In this document: piece after piece, positions 24,670 to 38,454 of the stretch
Layout: the number at the start of each line of letters is the position of its first letter
How positions within the stretch are numbered: the first letter of the stretch is position 1
Origin: Myrica gale
Taxonomy: Eukaryota > Streptophyta > Magnoliopsida > Fagales > Myricaceae
Direction: 5' to 3'
Length of the DNA stretch: 64,000 bases
NCBI GenBank assembly: GCA_963930655.1
Contig: OZ005600.1
Coordinates: 9,365,501-9,429,500, forward strand
Notes under the pieces: generated by a model
Databases searched by the model: none
Told to the model about the DNA's origin: nothing
The model's input: the letters and a program-made list of their open reading frames with translations, nothing else
Program-made: the position numbers and the translations under genes

Positions 24670-25250
24670 GGGTTAATGTCCTTTTTAGTCCCTAGGTTTT
24701 GGGGCGGTACTCTTTTTAGTCCCTAGGTTTTATTTTTGTTCAAAACAGTCCCTAGGTTATTTACGTTTGTCTTTTTAGTCCTTCCGTCCAATTCCGTCAC
24801 TCCCGAGCCCAGTCAGCTAACGGTGTGACACGTCACACCCAATAGAATATTGACACGTGTACCAACTTTTTAAAAAATAATAAAAATGTCCACATGGACA
24901 AAACTAAAAAAAAAAAAAAAAAGGAGAGGCACCCCCGTGGCCACCACCGAACGGGGAGCCCAGATTTGGGCTCCCCGTCGACGGTGGTGGCCGGGGGCAC
25001 TCACCCCGGCGACGGGGAGCCCAGATCTGGGCTCCCCGTCTGGCCACCAAAAAGTTGGTACACGTGTCAATATTCAATTGGGTGTGACGTGTCACACCGT
25101 TAGCTGACTGGGCTCGGGAGTGACGGAATTGGACGGAAGGACTAAAAAGACAAACGTAAATAACCTAGGGACTGTTTTGAACAAAAATAAAACCTAGGGA
25201 CTAAAAAGAGTACCGCCCCAAAACCTAGAGACTAAAAAAGACATTAACCC
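24670..25250. mobile_element. Mutator-like foldback element (581 bp) with 9-bp target duplication
   Basis: Starts GGGTTAATGTCCTTTTTAGT and ends GACTAAAAAAGACATTAACCC. The inverted arms are nearly identical over about 210 bases (for example TAGCTAACGG/CCGTTAGCTG and the TTTTAGTCCCTAGG motifs). The 9-mer TTCTTTTTT precedes (24661-24669) and follows (25251-25259) the element, the length expected for Mutator-like insertion, although it is low-complexity. The centre is GC-rich and contains two hairpins. No ORF is supported. Confidence 0.85.
25011..25040. repeat. Perfect 30-bp palindrome inside the foldback element
   Basis: GACGGGGAGCCCAGA is followed directly by its exact reverse complement, centred on AGATCT. 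A second, slightly imperfect copy of the same palindrome lies at 24951-24978. Together they form a paired-hairpin core at the turn of the larger foldback. Confidence 0.9.
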
Positions 25251-25533
25251 TTCTTTTTTTTAATGGCTGTAAAATCAAGACAAGGGCTAGCTAGACAAAC
25301 CATACAGGGTGGAGAGAGAATTTATCGAAAGGCCGAAACATAGCAACAGAAAGATCAAATGAGTTGCAGATAGACAAAGCCTTCTCCATGCTTGTGGAAT
25401 TAAGGGTGCCCTAGAAAAATTACAAATTAAGACTACAAAACGTTGTGATTTTCGTTTATTTTCTCCCTTTCTGGATTTCTCTGTAGGAGCCATTGGGGCT
25501 CCAGATCATCTTCTGACAAACTAGTCTCATCGG
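25251..25533. other. CHX 3' UTR region
   Basis: A 280-base stretch between the foldback element and the CHX stop codon. It should hold the CHX 3' UTR (minus strand). The element may therefore supply or border the transcript end. Confidence 0.4.
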
Positions 25534-28500
25534 CTAAACACGTTGCTGCTGGTTCATGGGCTGGATGTCGCTGTATGACTGAATCTGATGCCCTGTGCCG
25601 GTGCTATCAGGCGTACCAAGCCCCTCTCCATGAGGTCCCATCCCAATATACTGTTGCACCACCAAAACTGAAACCGTGGCGGCAAAGTCCGATGAAGCTA
25701 GCAAGTCCCCTATTGCACCGAGTTCCGGACACTCACTCCAGTCGGTAAGCCCCGCCGTGAGCGGTGAAATCATTCCTTGTCCTCTACCAACAATGAACAG
25801 GTCGTGAACGTTGTCCATAGATCTTATCACCGCCACAGTCTCCTCCCCATTGTTCACCACTTTCTCAATGAAGACAATTGTTTCATCGTTAACGTTGCTC
25901 TTCCTGAATTCGCTTAGAAGCTCTTCGTCGAGTTGCTTCTCCCGTTCATTGTCCGTTTCCACCGTCAACATCCTGGGGTCGTTGAGGTCAGGCTGCACTG
26001 CTGGTTCAGTTGGTTCATCTCCCGGAACAAACCGCATTACTGTAAGGCTTATCCCTGGATGCTCGGACATCCTCCATGCGTAGGACAGGGCTTCTCTGTC
26101 ATCTGGTCCGCCAAAGAATAGCACAGCTACATGATGAGAGACCTGGTTTGCAGCCAAGCGTGTGGAGCTGTTTAGGCCTCTGTCAACGAGAACCCCGACC
26201 GAGCAAGGTGCATTTGCCAGTACATTCTGGTTCACTGTTCGAAAGGCCGGGTTTGTAGCTTCCATTGCGCCATCCACGGTTTGTTGTTTGTGGAATGGGA
26301 CGATTATGAAGGCGACTCGCTTGTCTTCTGCTAAATGGCAGATGTCTTCGTGCATGGTGGAGTAAGGGGAAATGACTGTGAGAGGGTTGACGGAGACACA
26401 ACCAGCGTGCTGTTCGTAATTCTCAAATGCATTAATGATGTGGTCAGACTGAGCTTGGGTCCGGTTGAGAGCTGGTCGGCCAGATTTTCGGGTGTTGTGG
26501 ACTATGAGCATGGCAGATGCGCGGCCAGTGAGTTCGACTAAGTGGAGCACGTAGATGCATATTGGGGATTTCTTGGAGGGGTGAGAGGCTTCCAGGAGGT
26601 TGATGATTGATGGGACATTTCGGGGGGTGTGAATGCACACTAGCACTCGCAATTCTGCATCTGGTTTCGACCTCTGGATTGTACGTCGCTTGTATGGTAT
26701 GAACCTTCTTGCTGGCCTGTAAATTGTCGTTACAATGGGGGTAATGATTCCTGTCATAATCACAGCTACAACCACCATGAGAGCAAATGCCTGATCGTCT
26801 AACACCTGCAAGTAATTGTGTTTTCATCAACTTCGTGCTCACAAAGAAATATTAGAAAGGAAGAAAGACTAGTAGTGGTAGCAAGGGAATACGGGAGTAC
26901 CTCCTGGTCCTTCCCAACATTAAGGACAATCATTTCAATAAGGCCTTTCGTGTTCATGAGCAAACCAAGAGTAATGCCTTCACGCATCGGCATCTGGTAG
27001 AAGATTGCAACGATGAGAGTTCCAGCAATTTTCCCCGCACAGGCAAGACTAGTGATGAGCAGTAGATATCCCCAGATGGAGGGGTGCTTGACGGCTGATA
27101 TATTAGTCTTCAGCCCACTAATGGCAAAGAAGAGAGGGAGCAGAAGCCCGGAAACAAAATCCTCAAGCTTTTCTATGAGAGTAACTCCCAGAGGTCCATT
27201 TGGTATTACTAGGCCAAACACGAAAGCTCCAAAAACAGAATGTGTTCCAATGGCATCTGTAATGAAACCCGAGATCATAACCCCGGTTAGGATGAGACAT
27301 ATATAGAAGTCGCTAAAGGGTTCTCCCTCGGGGGTTCTCCGAATTATCCATGAGATTGCTGGACGGACAACAAAAATGTAGAAGAGAACAAATGCTGCGC
27401 TTGACAGTACCACCCAAAGGGAAGCCAAAGAAGTCGATCGGTTCTCAGCCAAGGCAATAGCTAAAGCTAACAGGATCCAAGCACACATGTCATTAATAAG
27501 AGCAGATGACAATGCAATCCTGCCAAGCTCCGTGTTGATAAGTTTGAGCTCTGCAAGAACTCGAGCCAGCACTGGGAATGCGGTGACAGAGAGGGCAACT
27601 CCAAGGAAGAGGATGAAAGTGCCTTGAGTCATACCTTCACCTTTTCTCTCCAGAATAAAGGAGAAAGCAGCACCAATGAGGAAGGGCAAGACCATACCAG
27701 CGAGGGCAACAGACAAGGCCTTTCTTCCTGTTCGCCGGAGTACTGTAAGGTCCATCTCTACTCCAACCAGGAATAGGAAATATAGGAGACCTACATTTGC
27801 CATCGTCTCAAGTACCATTACACTTCTTAGAGGAAACACTGTATCGGCAAAGTTAGTGCTCCTACCAAGCACTGATGGACCCAATATCACTCCACCCTGT
27901 GTATCGAACATATCAGGGCAGTTTTACAAAAATAGTAGTACGATTTCAATGAATTTTTAACTGACCGTGTTAGGCCTTTAATTATATTCTGCTCTTTTGC
28001 CATCAGCATTGAACTAAACCTTAAACCTCATGCACCTCACCCTAATTATAACCTGTTTCCTGCCAATTTTTCGTTTTTTTTTTTCATCCTAGGTAGCCTA
28101 CACCGCCAATTTTACAGAAATTACTGTTATGCAGCTGAAAGTTAGAAACTGTGCATTGTCTACTATGTTCCTGGACAAATTTGACTATGGGCTCTGTCCT
28201 ACAGTACAACATCATACATCAAGTTAGCCTGCCAGAGCATATATTTCTCACATGTTGCTAATCATTGCGCAGGAAAGAGAAAATATGTTTCGAATTGTTT
28301 CCGTGGAGATAGAGATCAATATAGCACGTTAAATAAATGCAATTATATATTAATATTTTTTACGGTAACGTCGTTTTTCTAAAATCAGAAACGTACGAGA
28401 AGAATAACATGTTGAAACTGCGATGTTCTACGGGAAGTGAGAACTATGATCCAAATATATATCAGGTATTGGAGGAGAGATGAACGTACCAAAATTTCTG

Positions 28501-28693
28501 AGATCACGCGAGGTTGACGAAAGGGTTTGAGGAGAAAAACCAGAATACGAGTGGTAACTACGACCAAAGTTAACTGCAATATGAAAAGAGGGAGAGAATA
28601 ATCCAAAGGGTTATCTCCCTGCCATATACCATTTGTCGTTATCATGGTCGGTGCATAACAGATAATCGTATCTTCTGTTTTGTTGGACGCCAT
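25534..28693 (-). CDS. CHX15: Cation/H+ antiporter of the CHX family (CHX15-like)
   Basis: Exons 28693-28490, 27896-26901 and 26805-25534 join in phase 0 to 823 residues, the usual CHX length. The N-terminus reads TIICYAPTMITTNGIWQGDN followed by helices. The Na+/H+ exchanger domain covers about 45-440 with FRQPRVISEILGGVILGPSV, LLYFLFLVGVEMDL, GVALSVTAFPVLARVLAELK, INDMCAWILLALAIAL, and TDAIGTHSVFGAFVFGLVIP. The soluble C-terminal half (about 450-823) has the two UspA-like regulatory folds, with RVLVCIHTPRNVPSIINLLE and HDLFIVGRGQG. CHX proteins exchange K+ or Na+ for H+ on endomembranes or the plasma membrane and affect pH and K+ balance. The N-terminus fits CHX15 from memory; the exact subgroup is inferred. 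No lesions. A (GA)n tract at 28903-28934 lies in the upstream region. Confidence 0.94.
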
Positions 28694-29454
28694 TGTTTCC
28701 TACAGTCCTAAATCTTCAAAGCTACAACTACGTCCACCGCTGCCACTGCCACAAGCCCACAACAGCCTCCTCTTGTAAGCAACCCTACCACCCTACTTTC
28801 TGGATATCGTCAAAAACTGTCCTTAATGCATACTAGTCATCACCATCATTTTGTCTTCACGAAGATATTGTTCTTTCTTTTCTGATCATACGATAAGCTG
28901 TTAGAGAGAGAGAGAGAGGGAGAGAGAGAGAGAATTTAGCTCTTGCTTACAGAGGGAAGATGGCTGAAGAAAGAATAATCCTAATTTCTCTCTCTTTTTT
29001 TCCTTTTCGTTGCTTATTAGAAATGAGAGTGTGGCAGAGATCGAGGAAGCTAGAGATCCAGATTAGTTTGGCAGTTGACCGCCCCGTTTGTTTGGGCGCT
29101 CTTTCTTTTGTGGTCTATGCATGGCTAACGGAAAGGCGTCTATATTAAGAATGTTAATTTACGCCAGAAAAATAATCCAGATCACGACTTCTAGCTAGCA
29201 GATTTATGATGTTTATTCAAATGACAACTGATGTGAATAGATTTTCTCAGCCCAATAAAAAAAGAAACGGGTCCTGGACCGAAAAGAAAAGGTAGAGGCT
29301 ACTCCTAATACCGACGAGATCTCATCAACCGCGGATAATTATTGAGAAAATACCGGCAATCATCTTAAATGGGTCACGTCGAGCATGAAAAGGTAAGGCT
29401 TAAGGGAGAGTTAATCATTTGATTCCCTGAAAAAAACAATGCTAGAAATAATAA
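28694..29454. other. CHX promoter and intergenic region
   Basis: Contains the CHX 5' leader and promoter (minus strand) and a GA microsatellite at 28903-28934 (CT-rich in the transcript sense). A 62-codon plus-strand frame at 28960 has no recognisable features. Confidence 0.4.
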
Positions 29455-29979
29455 GGGGTAAACTCATAGTTAGCCCCTTATATTTGGGCAAAAATCATAG
29501 TTAGTCCCATATTTTTGAATCCAACAATTCGATATTCATAACTTTCAAAACCTATCAATCTTCTCCCCCGTCTAAATTAGACGTTAAATCAGACGGAAAA
29601 ACATAAAAATGACCAAAATGCCCCTCCAAAATAAAATTACTAAAAAATAAAAAAAAAATCATTAAAGATAAAAAATGATATTTTTTTCAAAAATTAATAT
29701 TTTTTAAATAAAACTATATTGAAACTATATTTCAATAATATATTTATTTTAATTTATTTTTTAAATTTATATTTATATTTTATTTTATTCTAAATTTTAG
29801 CTTTGGAGGGGCATTTCGGTCATTTTGCATGAATTTCCGTCGGACTTAACACCTGATTTAAACGGGGGGCTAGGTTTGATAGGTTGTGAAATTTATGGGT
29901 ATCAAATTGTTGGATTCAAAAATATGGGGCTAATTATGATTTTTGCCCAAACATAAGGGGCTAACTATGAGTTTACCCC
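29455..29979. mobile_element. Mutator-like MITE (525 bp) with exact 9-bp target duplication
   Basis: Begins GGGGTAAACTCATAGTTAGC and ends GCTAACTATGAGTTTACCCC, exact inverted copies, with similarity running inward about 180 bases (for example CCAAAATGCCCCTCC and GGAGGGGCATTTCGG). The 9-mer AAATAATAA flanks both sides (29446-29454 and 29980-29988). The interior is AT-rich and has no ORF. Length of duplication and long terminal inverted repeats support the Mutator superfamily. Confidence 0.9.
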
Positions 29980-30129
29980 AAATAATAATAACTAACCATT
30001 AAATGGCAAACGAAAATCTCCTTCTGAAAACCAATGGGAAGAAGGGGAGGAAAAATGGGCCCCACTTAATAAATGAGGGGCAAATGGTTCATGATGAAGA
30101 AAGACCATCATAAAAGAAAATAAAGAAAA

Positions 30130-30480
30130 AAGAAGGAAGAGAATAAGAGGCTGAGGCCCAACAAGCCCCCAACCTATAGAGAAAAGAAAAATGATAAGTA
30201 AAGGAAGAAAGAAGCAAAAAAAAGTATGCAAACTCTCTCATTGATAATCGAATCAGTAAACAAAAGATATAGAAAAATGACGACTAATGACATCGAAAAA
30301 TCTCCCTACGGGGAGAACACCGAATATTAACTTATTTACTTTGCTTGTACGAGGAATGAAGGAGAGTTTGAACCTTTCAATTCATCCCAAGCACTAGACT
30401 TCATGCCCAGCTCCCTAGGGCTCTTGGCCAGATACCGTAATAAGTTGGTTAAAAATAGCTCCATCAACAACCATATACAA
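30130..30480. repeat. Dispersed repeat, copy 1
   Basis: Shares a run of blocks, in the same order and orientation, with 32730-33110: GGCCCAACAAGCCCCC / AGCCCAACAAAGCCCCC, GGAAGAAAGAA, CTACGGG(G/A)AG, TTTACTTTGCTTG / TTTATTTTGCTTG, AGCACTAGACTT / AGTGCTAGACTT, and AAAAATAGCTCCATCAA / AAAAATGGCTTCATCAA. No coding capacity is recognised; probably part of an old transposon family. Confidence 0.65.
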
Positions 30481-32729
30481 AATCCCCTTACCACCACCCA
30501 CATCCTAGTTATAATCTTCGGAAAAAAAATAAAATCTCAAATGAAAGGTGGGCGGTAACTCAGTAACAAAGAGATGGTTGTGCAAATTTTCATTCTTTTG
30601 ACTTATTTTTTTTACTGTTTCTTTGTCTTCTTTCCGAGTATATAGAACCACTATGATCCTTTCCCAGTCAGTAATGTCCCAAAATAGAAAAAATATATAA
30701 ATGGTATAGAAAGTATATGTGGGCTTTATTAAGAGGATTTTTATCTGTTGCTCTTGGGCTTTGTTACCTCCTCTTAGTTAAAGAGAGAGAAAAAAGTTAT
30801 AAAAGTATAATTGGACCCGCAGTTCCTATGGAATTAAAAAATTATAGAAAATCACATGAGAAAAGAAAAATATATATCTGGATCCTGTGGTTATGTTTTT
30901 ATTAAAATCTGGCCATCCGTGTCCATCCATGTCTCTCTCTTTCGATAATGAAAAATGCAAACAGATTATGGTAACTCGGGACCGTCCATATTCGACCCTG
31001 ATGTTCAAAAACTTTGGAACCATAAAAACCATATGATTAATTCGAGCTGGAATCCTGTATAATATTTTGCGTTACTGCGTAAACCAATAGTCCTATAAAC
31101 CTTTGAACAATCTAAAACTAAATTAACTATAATTAGTTATTTTGTATTAAGCCTATAGTCCAACCCGTATTTTGCCAAATCTAAGACACGTCTACATGTA
31201 AAGTTAGGCATATGCTTCACATCATGAACGGTGATTACTTTTGATTCCCAGATGTTGGATAATTACGATCTGTCCTCCATCATTAAAGAATAATGTCACA
31301 TGCTAATCTCTTTTCTATTATCCTTTTTTTCATGTGTTTATTAGATGAGTATACTGGTAAAATCAATCAATGATGACAACGAATCTTATTTAGGAAAAAA
31401 AGTTACTCTATTAAAAAAAATGTTCTAAGTGACTCCTACGGGATAGAATTAGGCTCCATAACTTGGTTTGTTGGCATCTACTATAATTGTGGCTGTAGAT
31501 ACCTAGGTGATCAAAGTGCATCAATACATTCGGTCGGTCCTAAAGGTAGGGATTAATGAATAAAGAGATTCTCTTAAGCTTTGGGATACATCAATAAACA
31601 ATAACATGCAGCTGCCAAATTTAGTTAGACAGTGTTCAAGAATAAAATGACTGACTAAAAGCTTTTGATCCAAGCATGAAAACATACCATTGTTTTTGTA
31701 CTTAATTAATTAAGATTTAATTTTCTTTTTCTTTTTTAATTCAGGGAACTGACCATTATGAAGGCCAACCTCTTACTCCCATTCAGCCGGGGATTCATGA
31801 TGGAGTAACTCCACCCCCACCTCTGTGGCAACGAAATCTCCTAGTTGACGCCAAACATAGCTATTTTCTTGACAAATCATGATGGAGACCATAGACATAA
31901 ATTTGGTGGGTTTCTTATTGTGCAAGTATAGTTGACACGACTTTTTAAGTTGCTTGGATGATCATCTAAGCAACTGAGAAGACGCCTCCAATCAAAAACC
32001 CACGGCATATAAGATCTCATCTCTTTACTTCGATCCTAAGAATATACACACAAACGTAATGCAAGTTGCAACTTCTTACTCTCCGTCTTTTTTTCATTTG
32101 ATTAGCTTTTCTCTCACTTTCCCTCCACCAGTGACTCACCCAGTGAGCTCAGGTTAATGTGAATTCATGGCCCAGTCAACAATGTTTTTTCTTTAATTTA
32201 AAGTTTTCCTATCACCTTGGGATTCTGCCGATTTTGATAACTGCACTCGTACGTTCAAGCCGGTCGGCTTTAGTGTGTATCAATTACTTTAATCAACATT
32301 ATCTTACCTGTCATTGCTTAGAAAACTAATTAACACGGTTGTTCGAAAGTCACATTGTCTCTGGTGGGGCAGAATCCTATAACGAATGGCTAATTGACGG
32401 AGATCTGGAACACTTTCATAAAGGTGAACCAAATGTGGTGGAGGAGGAATTTCCCCTTATTACAAAAGTCCTTAACCTAAGACCCAAAATAGTGTGGTAA
32501 AGGTTAACTCATTCGATATAGTATGTGCACCACAGTGATTGAAGGTCCGTAAAAGGAATTGACATCCATACTTTATTGGGTAAAGAAGCTGACGTAAGAA
32601 ATTATGATTATTCTCTTTTTACTGACTGACAGATGAGAAGGTGAAAAAGAAAAGGAAAAAAACAACCGGTTCAAACCTTCCTAAAGGAGACCAATTCTGA
32701 CAACGCCGACTTTCGATAAATGGTGGATA
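30481..32729. other. Intergenic, AT-rich, no supported gene
   Basis: No ORF with recognisable similarity and no bounded transposon. Open frames are short and scattered. Confidence 0.4.
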
Positions 32730-33110
32730 GGACAGAAACAGTCTGAATGGCGATACGGCCCAAGGGAATAATAAGGCCAAAGCCCAACAAAGCCCCCAGC
32801 CCAGACAATGAAAAGGGGTATAAGTAAATAAAAAGGAAGAAAGAAAAGGTACGCACAACTTTCTCACCGATAACAAAAACCAGAAAATAAAATATATTAG
32901 ACGATAATGACTAACAATGATATCAGATAAATACCTCTACGGGAAGGACTCTGAATTCTAGTGTGTTTATTTTGCTTGCAGAAGGAAGGAATGAAAATTT
33001 AGACATTTCAACACATCTCAAGTGCTAGACTTTAAGTCTAGCTCCTTCAAACTTTTGGCCCAGTAGACATTGTGATTGGCAGATTAAAAATGGCTTCATC
33101 AAAATGAAAA
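32730..33110. repeat. Dispersed repeat, copy 2
   Basis: Direct partner of the repeat at 30130-30480, about 2.6 kb away, with several small indels. The divergence indicates an old duplication or two independent insertions. Confidence 0.65.
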
Positions 33111-34493
33111 TAAAATACTTTACAATTTTACTGAAAAGTTCTGAAGTATATTTCACCATTTCTAAATTTGCTCAAGTTTTGAACACAGATGTCATGGGAA
33201 GTCTTCCAATTAACATTTTTTGGGGGTAAAATTAACACTTTTGGCAACGTGATACCACCTACCAAAATTTTGAGCCCATACCAAACAGACCCAAATTTCA
33301 CTTATTACAACCACATTACACAAGGCGGATCGAAATAACATTAAATCATCTCCACCAACTCAAAATTAACATTAAATCATCTCCACCCACTCAAGTATCT
33401 ATGAGCTTTAGAGCGCTGACGTCATGAAACGACTACCTATCACACCAGGCAACGGGCTTTTTCTCGGGTGCTATACGTTTCAAGTTGAACCTCGAACATT
33501 CTTGAACTAAGTTCTTCAAGGATCATAAGCAGTCAAAGCGACAACCACACATATAAGTACAACTTTAGTGTGAAAGTGGTCCCAAATAATGGCAATCAGG
33601 CCTATAGCTTGAACATGTGCAAGATTCACAATATCTAGGCACAGTAATTAGTAATAAATGTTTATACTGTATCATACGAAAAAGACATCAATAAGACTCT
33701 ATAAACGAAGAGCGGTGGGACTAAAACTAGTTCTTATCTTACTAATCCCCAAAAAGAGCACCAGGCGATTGATTTGGAATCAACTCAATAACCAACTGGT
33801 TAGTGTAACGAGTTGCCTCTTTCAGAACAAGAATGAATTCAAACGAAACCATACCCCCTCCAAAGTTAAATTCAAATGAACCCACTGAACAACGGCAGAA
33901 GGTTTCTTTGTCGCCTTTTTGGATGCCGACATGCATATCCAGACAAAAACAAAGTACACTAATCGAGAATAAAAATCCAGTGAAAGTTCAGAACCAAACG
34001 CGCCCAGAGCAAGAGATTCTTTCACAAGCTTTCAAGCCAGTAATTAAATATGATGTTCATAGGAAGTTTATGACCGCAAACTGACACTAACATAAAATTT
34101 TCTCATACAATAACTATTAACATTAATGTTCCAACGGGGAAAAAACCGTCAAATATGGAAGAAAAAATTAGAAGGGGAAAAAACATCACAATCACTCTCC
34201 TGCTACAAACATCCTACTTAAGGAGATGGTTGACCACAGATAACGCGAAGGTAGGAAAGACTATTTGAGGACCAGTTTTCTGTCCACACCACTTCCAGAG
34301 GACAACCGCAAGGAAGCCAAGCCTCTCGCGCAGATGAAAAGCTAAGATACTTCCAGATCAAAATATGACACCCTCCTTCAGTGATTCTACCTCGACTCGT
34401 CTCCACATCAACCAAATTGAGTTCACATGACACATGACACGAAAAGCCAACTAAATGGAAATACAACTCACCATCAAAGCACTGTTGTAGAAT
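33111..34493. other. Intergenic and actin 3' UTR
   Basis: The right few hundred bases should be the 3' UTR of the actin gene (minus strand). An antisense 82-codon frame at 34218-34466 falls in it and has no protein-like features. The remainder is AT-rich without a supported gene. Confidence 0.4.
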
Positions 34494-35898
<1,405 letters not shown>

Positions 35899-35909
35899 TT
35901 TTCACAAAC

Positions 35910-36939
35910 CTAAACATATTGAGTTGCAATTAAGGTAAGGTATGCATAGCAGAACAATTATGGCAAGTATAACTACCAATGCACTATACTTTTCTGTACT
36001 TAAAAATCTGCCACTGCAACCAAAAATTCAGATCCATTGTGATACATAACATCTTATTCCAATCTCGTGCAAAAACACATTTGACCAATCGACCTTTCCA
36101 ATGGCATTTCAGATTGGCCAGCAAACAGAAAAAGTAACACAAAGCTTGAAATATTCCAACGACCATTTTAAGATGCAATTATTAGTTTCCAAGAGAGACA
36201 GAAAACAAGAGAAAATAAGGATAATAATCCTCCTTTCAGTTCAAGAACAAAGGACTTAAACTATTAAGAAACACTTTTCTTATCCTCCTTTCCATGAAAC
36301 TCCTAGATTTCGAGTCAAAAGCTACACTATTAATAAGAAGGTTGATCTAATCCTCTTAGTTACTCCATATTGGACACAAGAATCGAAAGGTCGTTTCCAT
36401 GCGAAACTCATGTTGAAAAATAAAAAACTCAACTGATAGCAAAAGAAGATGTAAGTTGAGAATGAATTCGATCACGATGATCAAGAAGTTTACAGATCTA
36501 CACCGGTTAAAAGCAGATCAGACGATCAAACCGAGCGTACTACTAAAACTGTCACAAACAAAAGGAAACGCATCGATCGTGGGAAACTGATGATCGAATG
36601 AGAGGCTATATTTCACCGAAGTGCAAAAATGGACTGGTATGCGTTCACTACTTGTAGATCTAATCTCCATGACCACGGAAAAATGCAACAACTTCCACTA
36701 CACCACTAGATCAGCTAATATCCACAACACTCTAACTCAATTTCAGCAATAAAACTGATATATTCGGACAATCTAACAAATACCGAGACTTTCACACTGA
36801 AACCAATCAAATACGAAGCAATCGCAGTCAAACTCAGATCGAGAGTTTGTAGCTGAAAAGCAAAAATTAAACCGCCAAATCTAACAAAAGTATCGAAGAC
36901 AGTGGAAAATGTATAAGATCGTAACAGATCCGAGCTCAC
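35910..36939 (-). promoter_or_regulatory. Leader intron of the actin gene
   Basis: The minus-strand sequence ends a GA/CT-rich first leader exon with ATCTAAG|GTGAGC (donor at 36939) and resumes at ATGTTTAG|GTTTGTG (acceptor at 35910), 11 bases before the ATG. The intron is about 1.03 kb and T-rich on the transcribed strand. A leader intron at this position is general in plant actin genes and usually raises expression; here it is inferred from the splice signals. Confidence 0.75.
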
Positions 36940-37121
36940 CTTAGATTACGGGTACGACGACGTTGAGCGAAAAGTAGAAGAAGGCGATCGAGGACGAAGA
37001 AGATCTAGCCAACCTCCAAAGACGAATGCTCGCCTTTATCTCTTACTCTGTCACAGTTAGGAGGCCGAGGACGCTGAGATGAAAATGGTGGAGAATAAGA
37101 AGTGGAGCTAGAAAAGAGGGG

Positions 37122-37132
37122 TATATATATAG
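37122..37132 (-). promoter_or_regulatory. TATA box of the actin gene
   Basis: Minus-strand CTATATATATAC lies about 180 bases upstream of the leader-intron donor, followed by a CT-rich leader. Transcription would start about 30 bases downstream, near 37095. Confidence 0.65.
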
Positions 37133-38143
37133 CTGTGGAGTTGGAGTAATGGAAATGCACATGAAATTTAGACCAAATTAAAATTAGTAAGAGGAAATTT
37201 TAAATAAGGGGAGGAGGAGGAGGAATCATTTCCACCACGAGAAAAGATAGGGTGACCTGGCTGACAGCCTTTTTGCTTTCACCCCTCCCATGTTCGCCTC
37301 GGGATTTTGATTAGTATTTTTTGCCCATTTTTCATTTGATATCACCGTTGGATCCGACCGTTTTGATCTTTGCCATGTCGGATACTCTTTAGACGTGAGG
37401 TAAGGTCTGCTCGGGCCGTGTAGACACTTATTGGGGCCAGCGGGTAGACTCTTAGGAGAGATGCAGCGGAGCTGAGTTTAGTAGGAGAGATGCAGCGGAG
37501 CTGAGTTTAGTAGGAGAGATGCAGCTCGGCTTGGCGGGGCATCCTTGAGTTTTGAACCAAAACGCTTCAAAATTCAAAATCAAAATGCAACAGAGCCAGA
37601 GACTGAGACAAATATATTTATTTCTTGAGACACCTACCCTATTCCAAGACACAAAATTTGGTAGAGATCAGATAAAACATAGTACTAACATTACTATAGG
37701 GAGTGATTATTCTACAAGTGGCGGAACCATGGCCCTTATCCGCTCCCTTGCCTCCCCCCTATGAACTGTCTCCCTTACTTAAGATTCACTTTCCATGGCG
37801 CTATTCCAATAATTCATGGCATGATTCTTTCTACACTATTTGTCTATCATAAGCACGAGAATTTGATAGAGATTGTCATGATTCTTCCTAGTTGTTGTTG
37901 CTGTAATATTTTATTAATAGACTTAATATGAGTTCAGGTGCGGAAGCAAAGGGTTGCTAACCAGGGCGGTTGCCACCCATTACTCTGCCACAAAAAAAAT
38001 TACATGTGTTTTTTTTCTTTTTTTTCATAAGTTTACCTGGGCCTGATACCCATTAGGCTCAGGCCAACTAGTCACTCTAAATGATTTACTCATTAATCTT
38101 AGTGAATCAAATTTGTAATTTATAGCATGGTGTATGTCAAGAG
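37133..38143. other. Actin upstream region
   Basis: Contains the actin promoter region and a short tandem repeat. No gene is supported. Confidence 0.4.
37453..37525 (+). repeat. 29-bp tandem repeat, 2.5 copies
   Basis: The unit TAGGAGAGATGCAGCGGAGC plus TGAGTTTAG occurs at 37453, 37482 and (partial) 37511, with the full copies identical. It lies about 350 bases upstream of the actin TATA box. Confidence 0.9.
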
Positions 38144-38454
38144 TGTTAGAGTCTCACATTGATTAGAGTCCATTTAATCTTGTGTTTCATATACTTGTTG
38201 GGCTACCTCTTCCCATTGCCAATTGGTATTGGGATGAAACTTAACATGGTATCAGAGCCAACTATTTCTGGGTTTGGCCCACTTGTTTGTGTTCCTCATT
38301 TGTTGTCCACGTGCATGAACCATGTTCATTCGGCCTGCACATGATGAGGAGTGTTAGAGTCTCACATTGATTAATTACCATTTAATCTTGTGTTTCATAT
38401 ACTTGTTGGGCTACATCTTCCCATTGCCAATTGGTATTGGGATGAAATTTAACA
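38144..38454 (+). mobile_element. TRIM retrotransposon (311 bp), complete
   Basis: Two 103-bp direct LTRs (38144-38246 and 38352-38454) begin TGTTAGAGTCTCACATTGAT and end TTAACA. They are nearly identical. TGGTATCAGAGCC directly after the left LTR is the initiator-methionine tRNA primer site, and a purine-rich ATGATGAGGAG precedes the right LTR. AAGAG flanks both sides (38139-38143 and 38455-38459) as a 5-bp target duplication. The short internal region codes for nothing. This is the classical layout of a terminal-repeat retrotransposon in miniature, which is mobilised by proteins of other elements. Confidence 0.95.
38247..38259 (+). promoter_or_regulatory. Primer binding site (Met-tRNA) of the TRIM
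   Basis: TGGTATCAGAGCC is complementary to the 3' end of plant initiator Met-tRNA and abuts the left LTR end. Confidence 0.9.
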
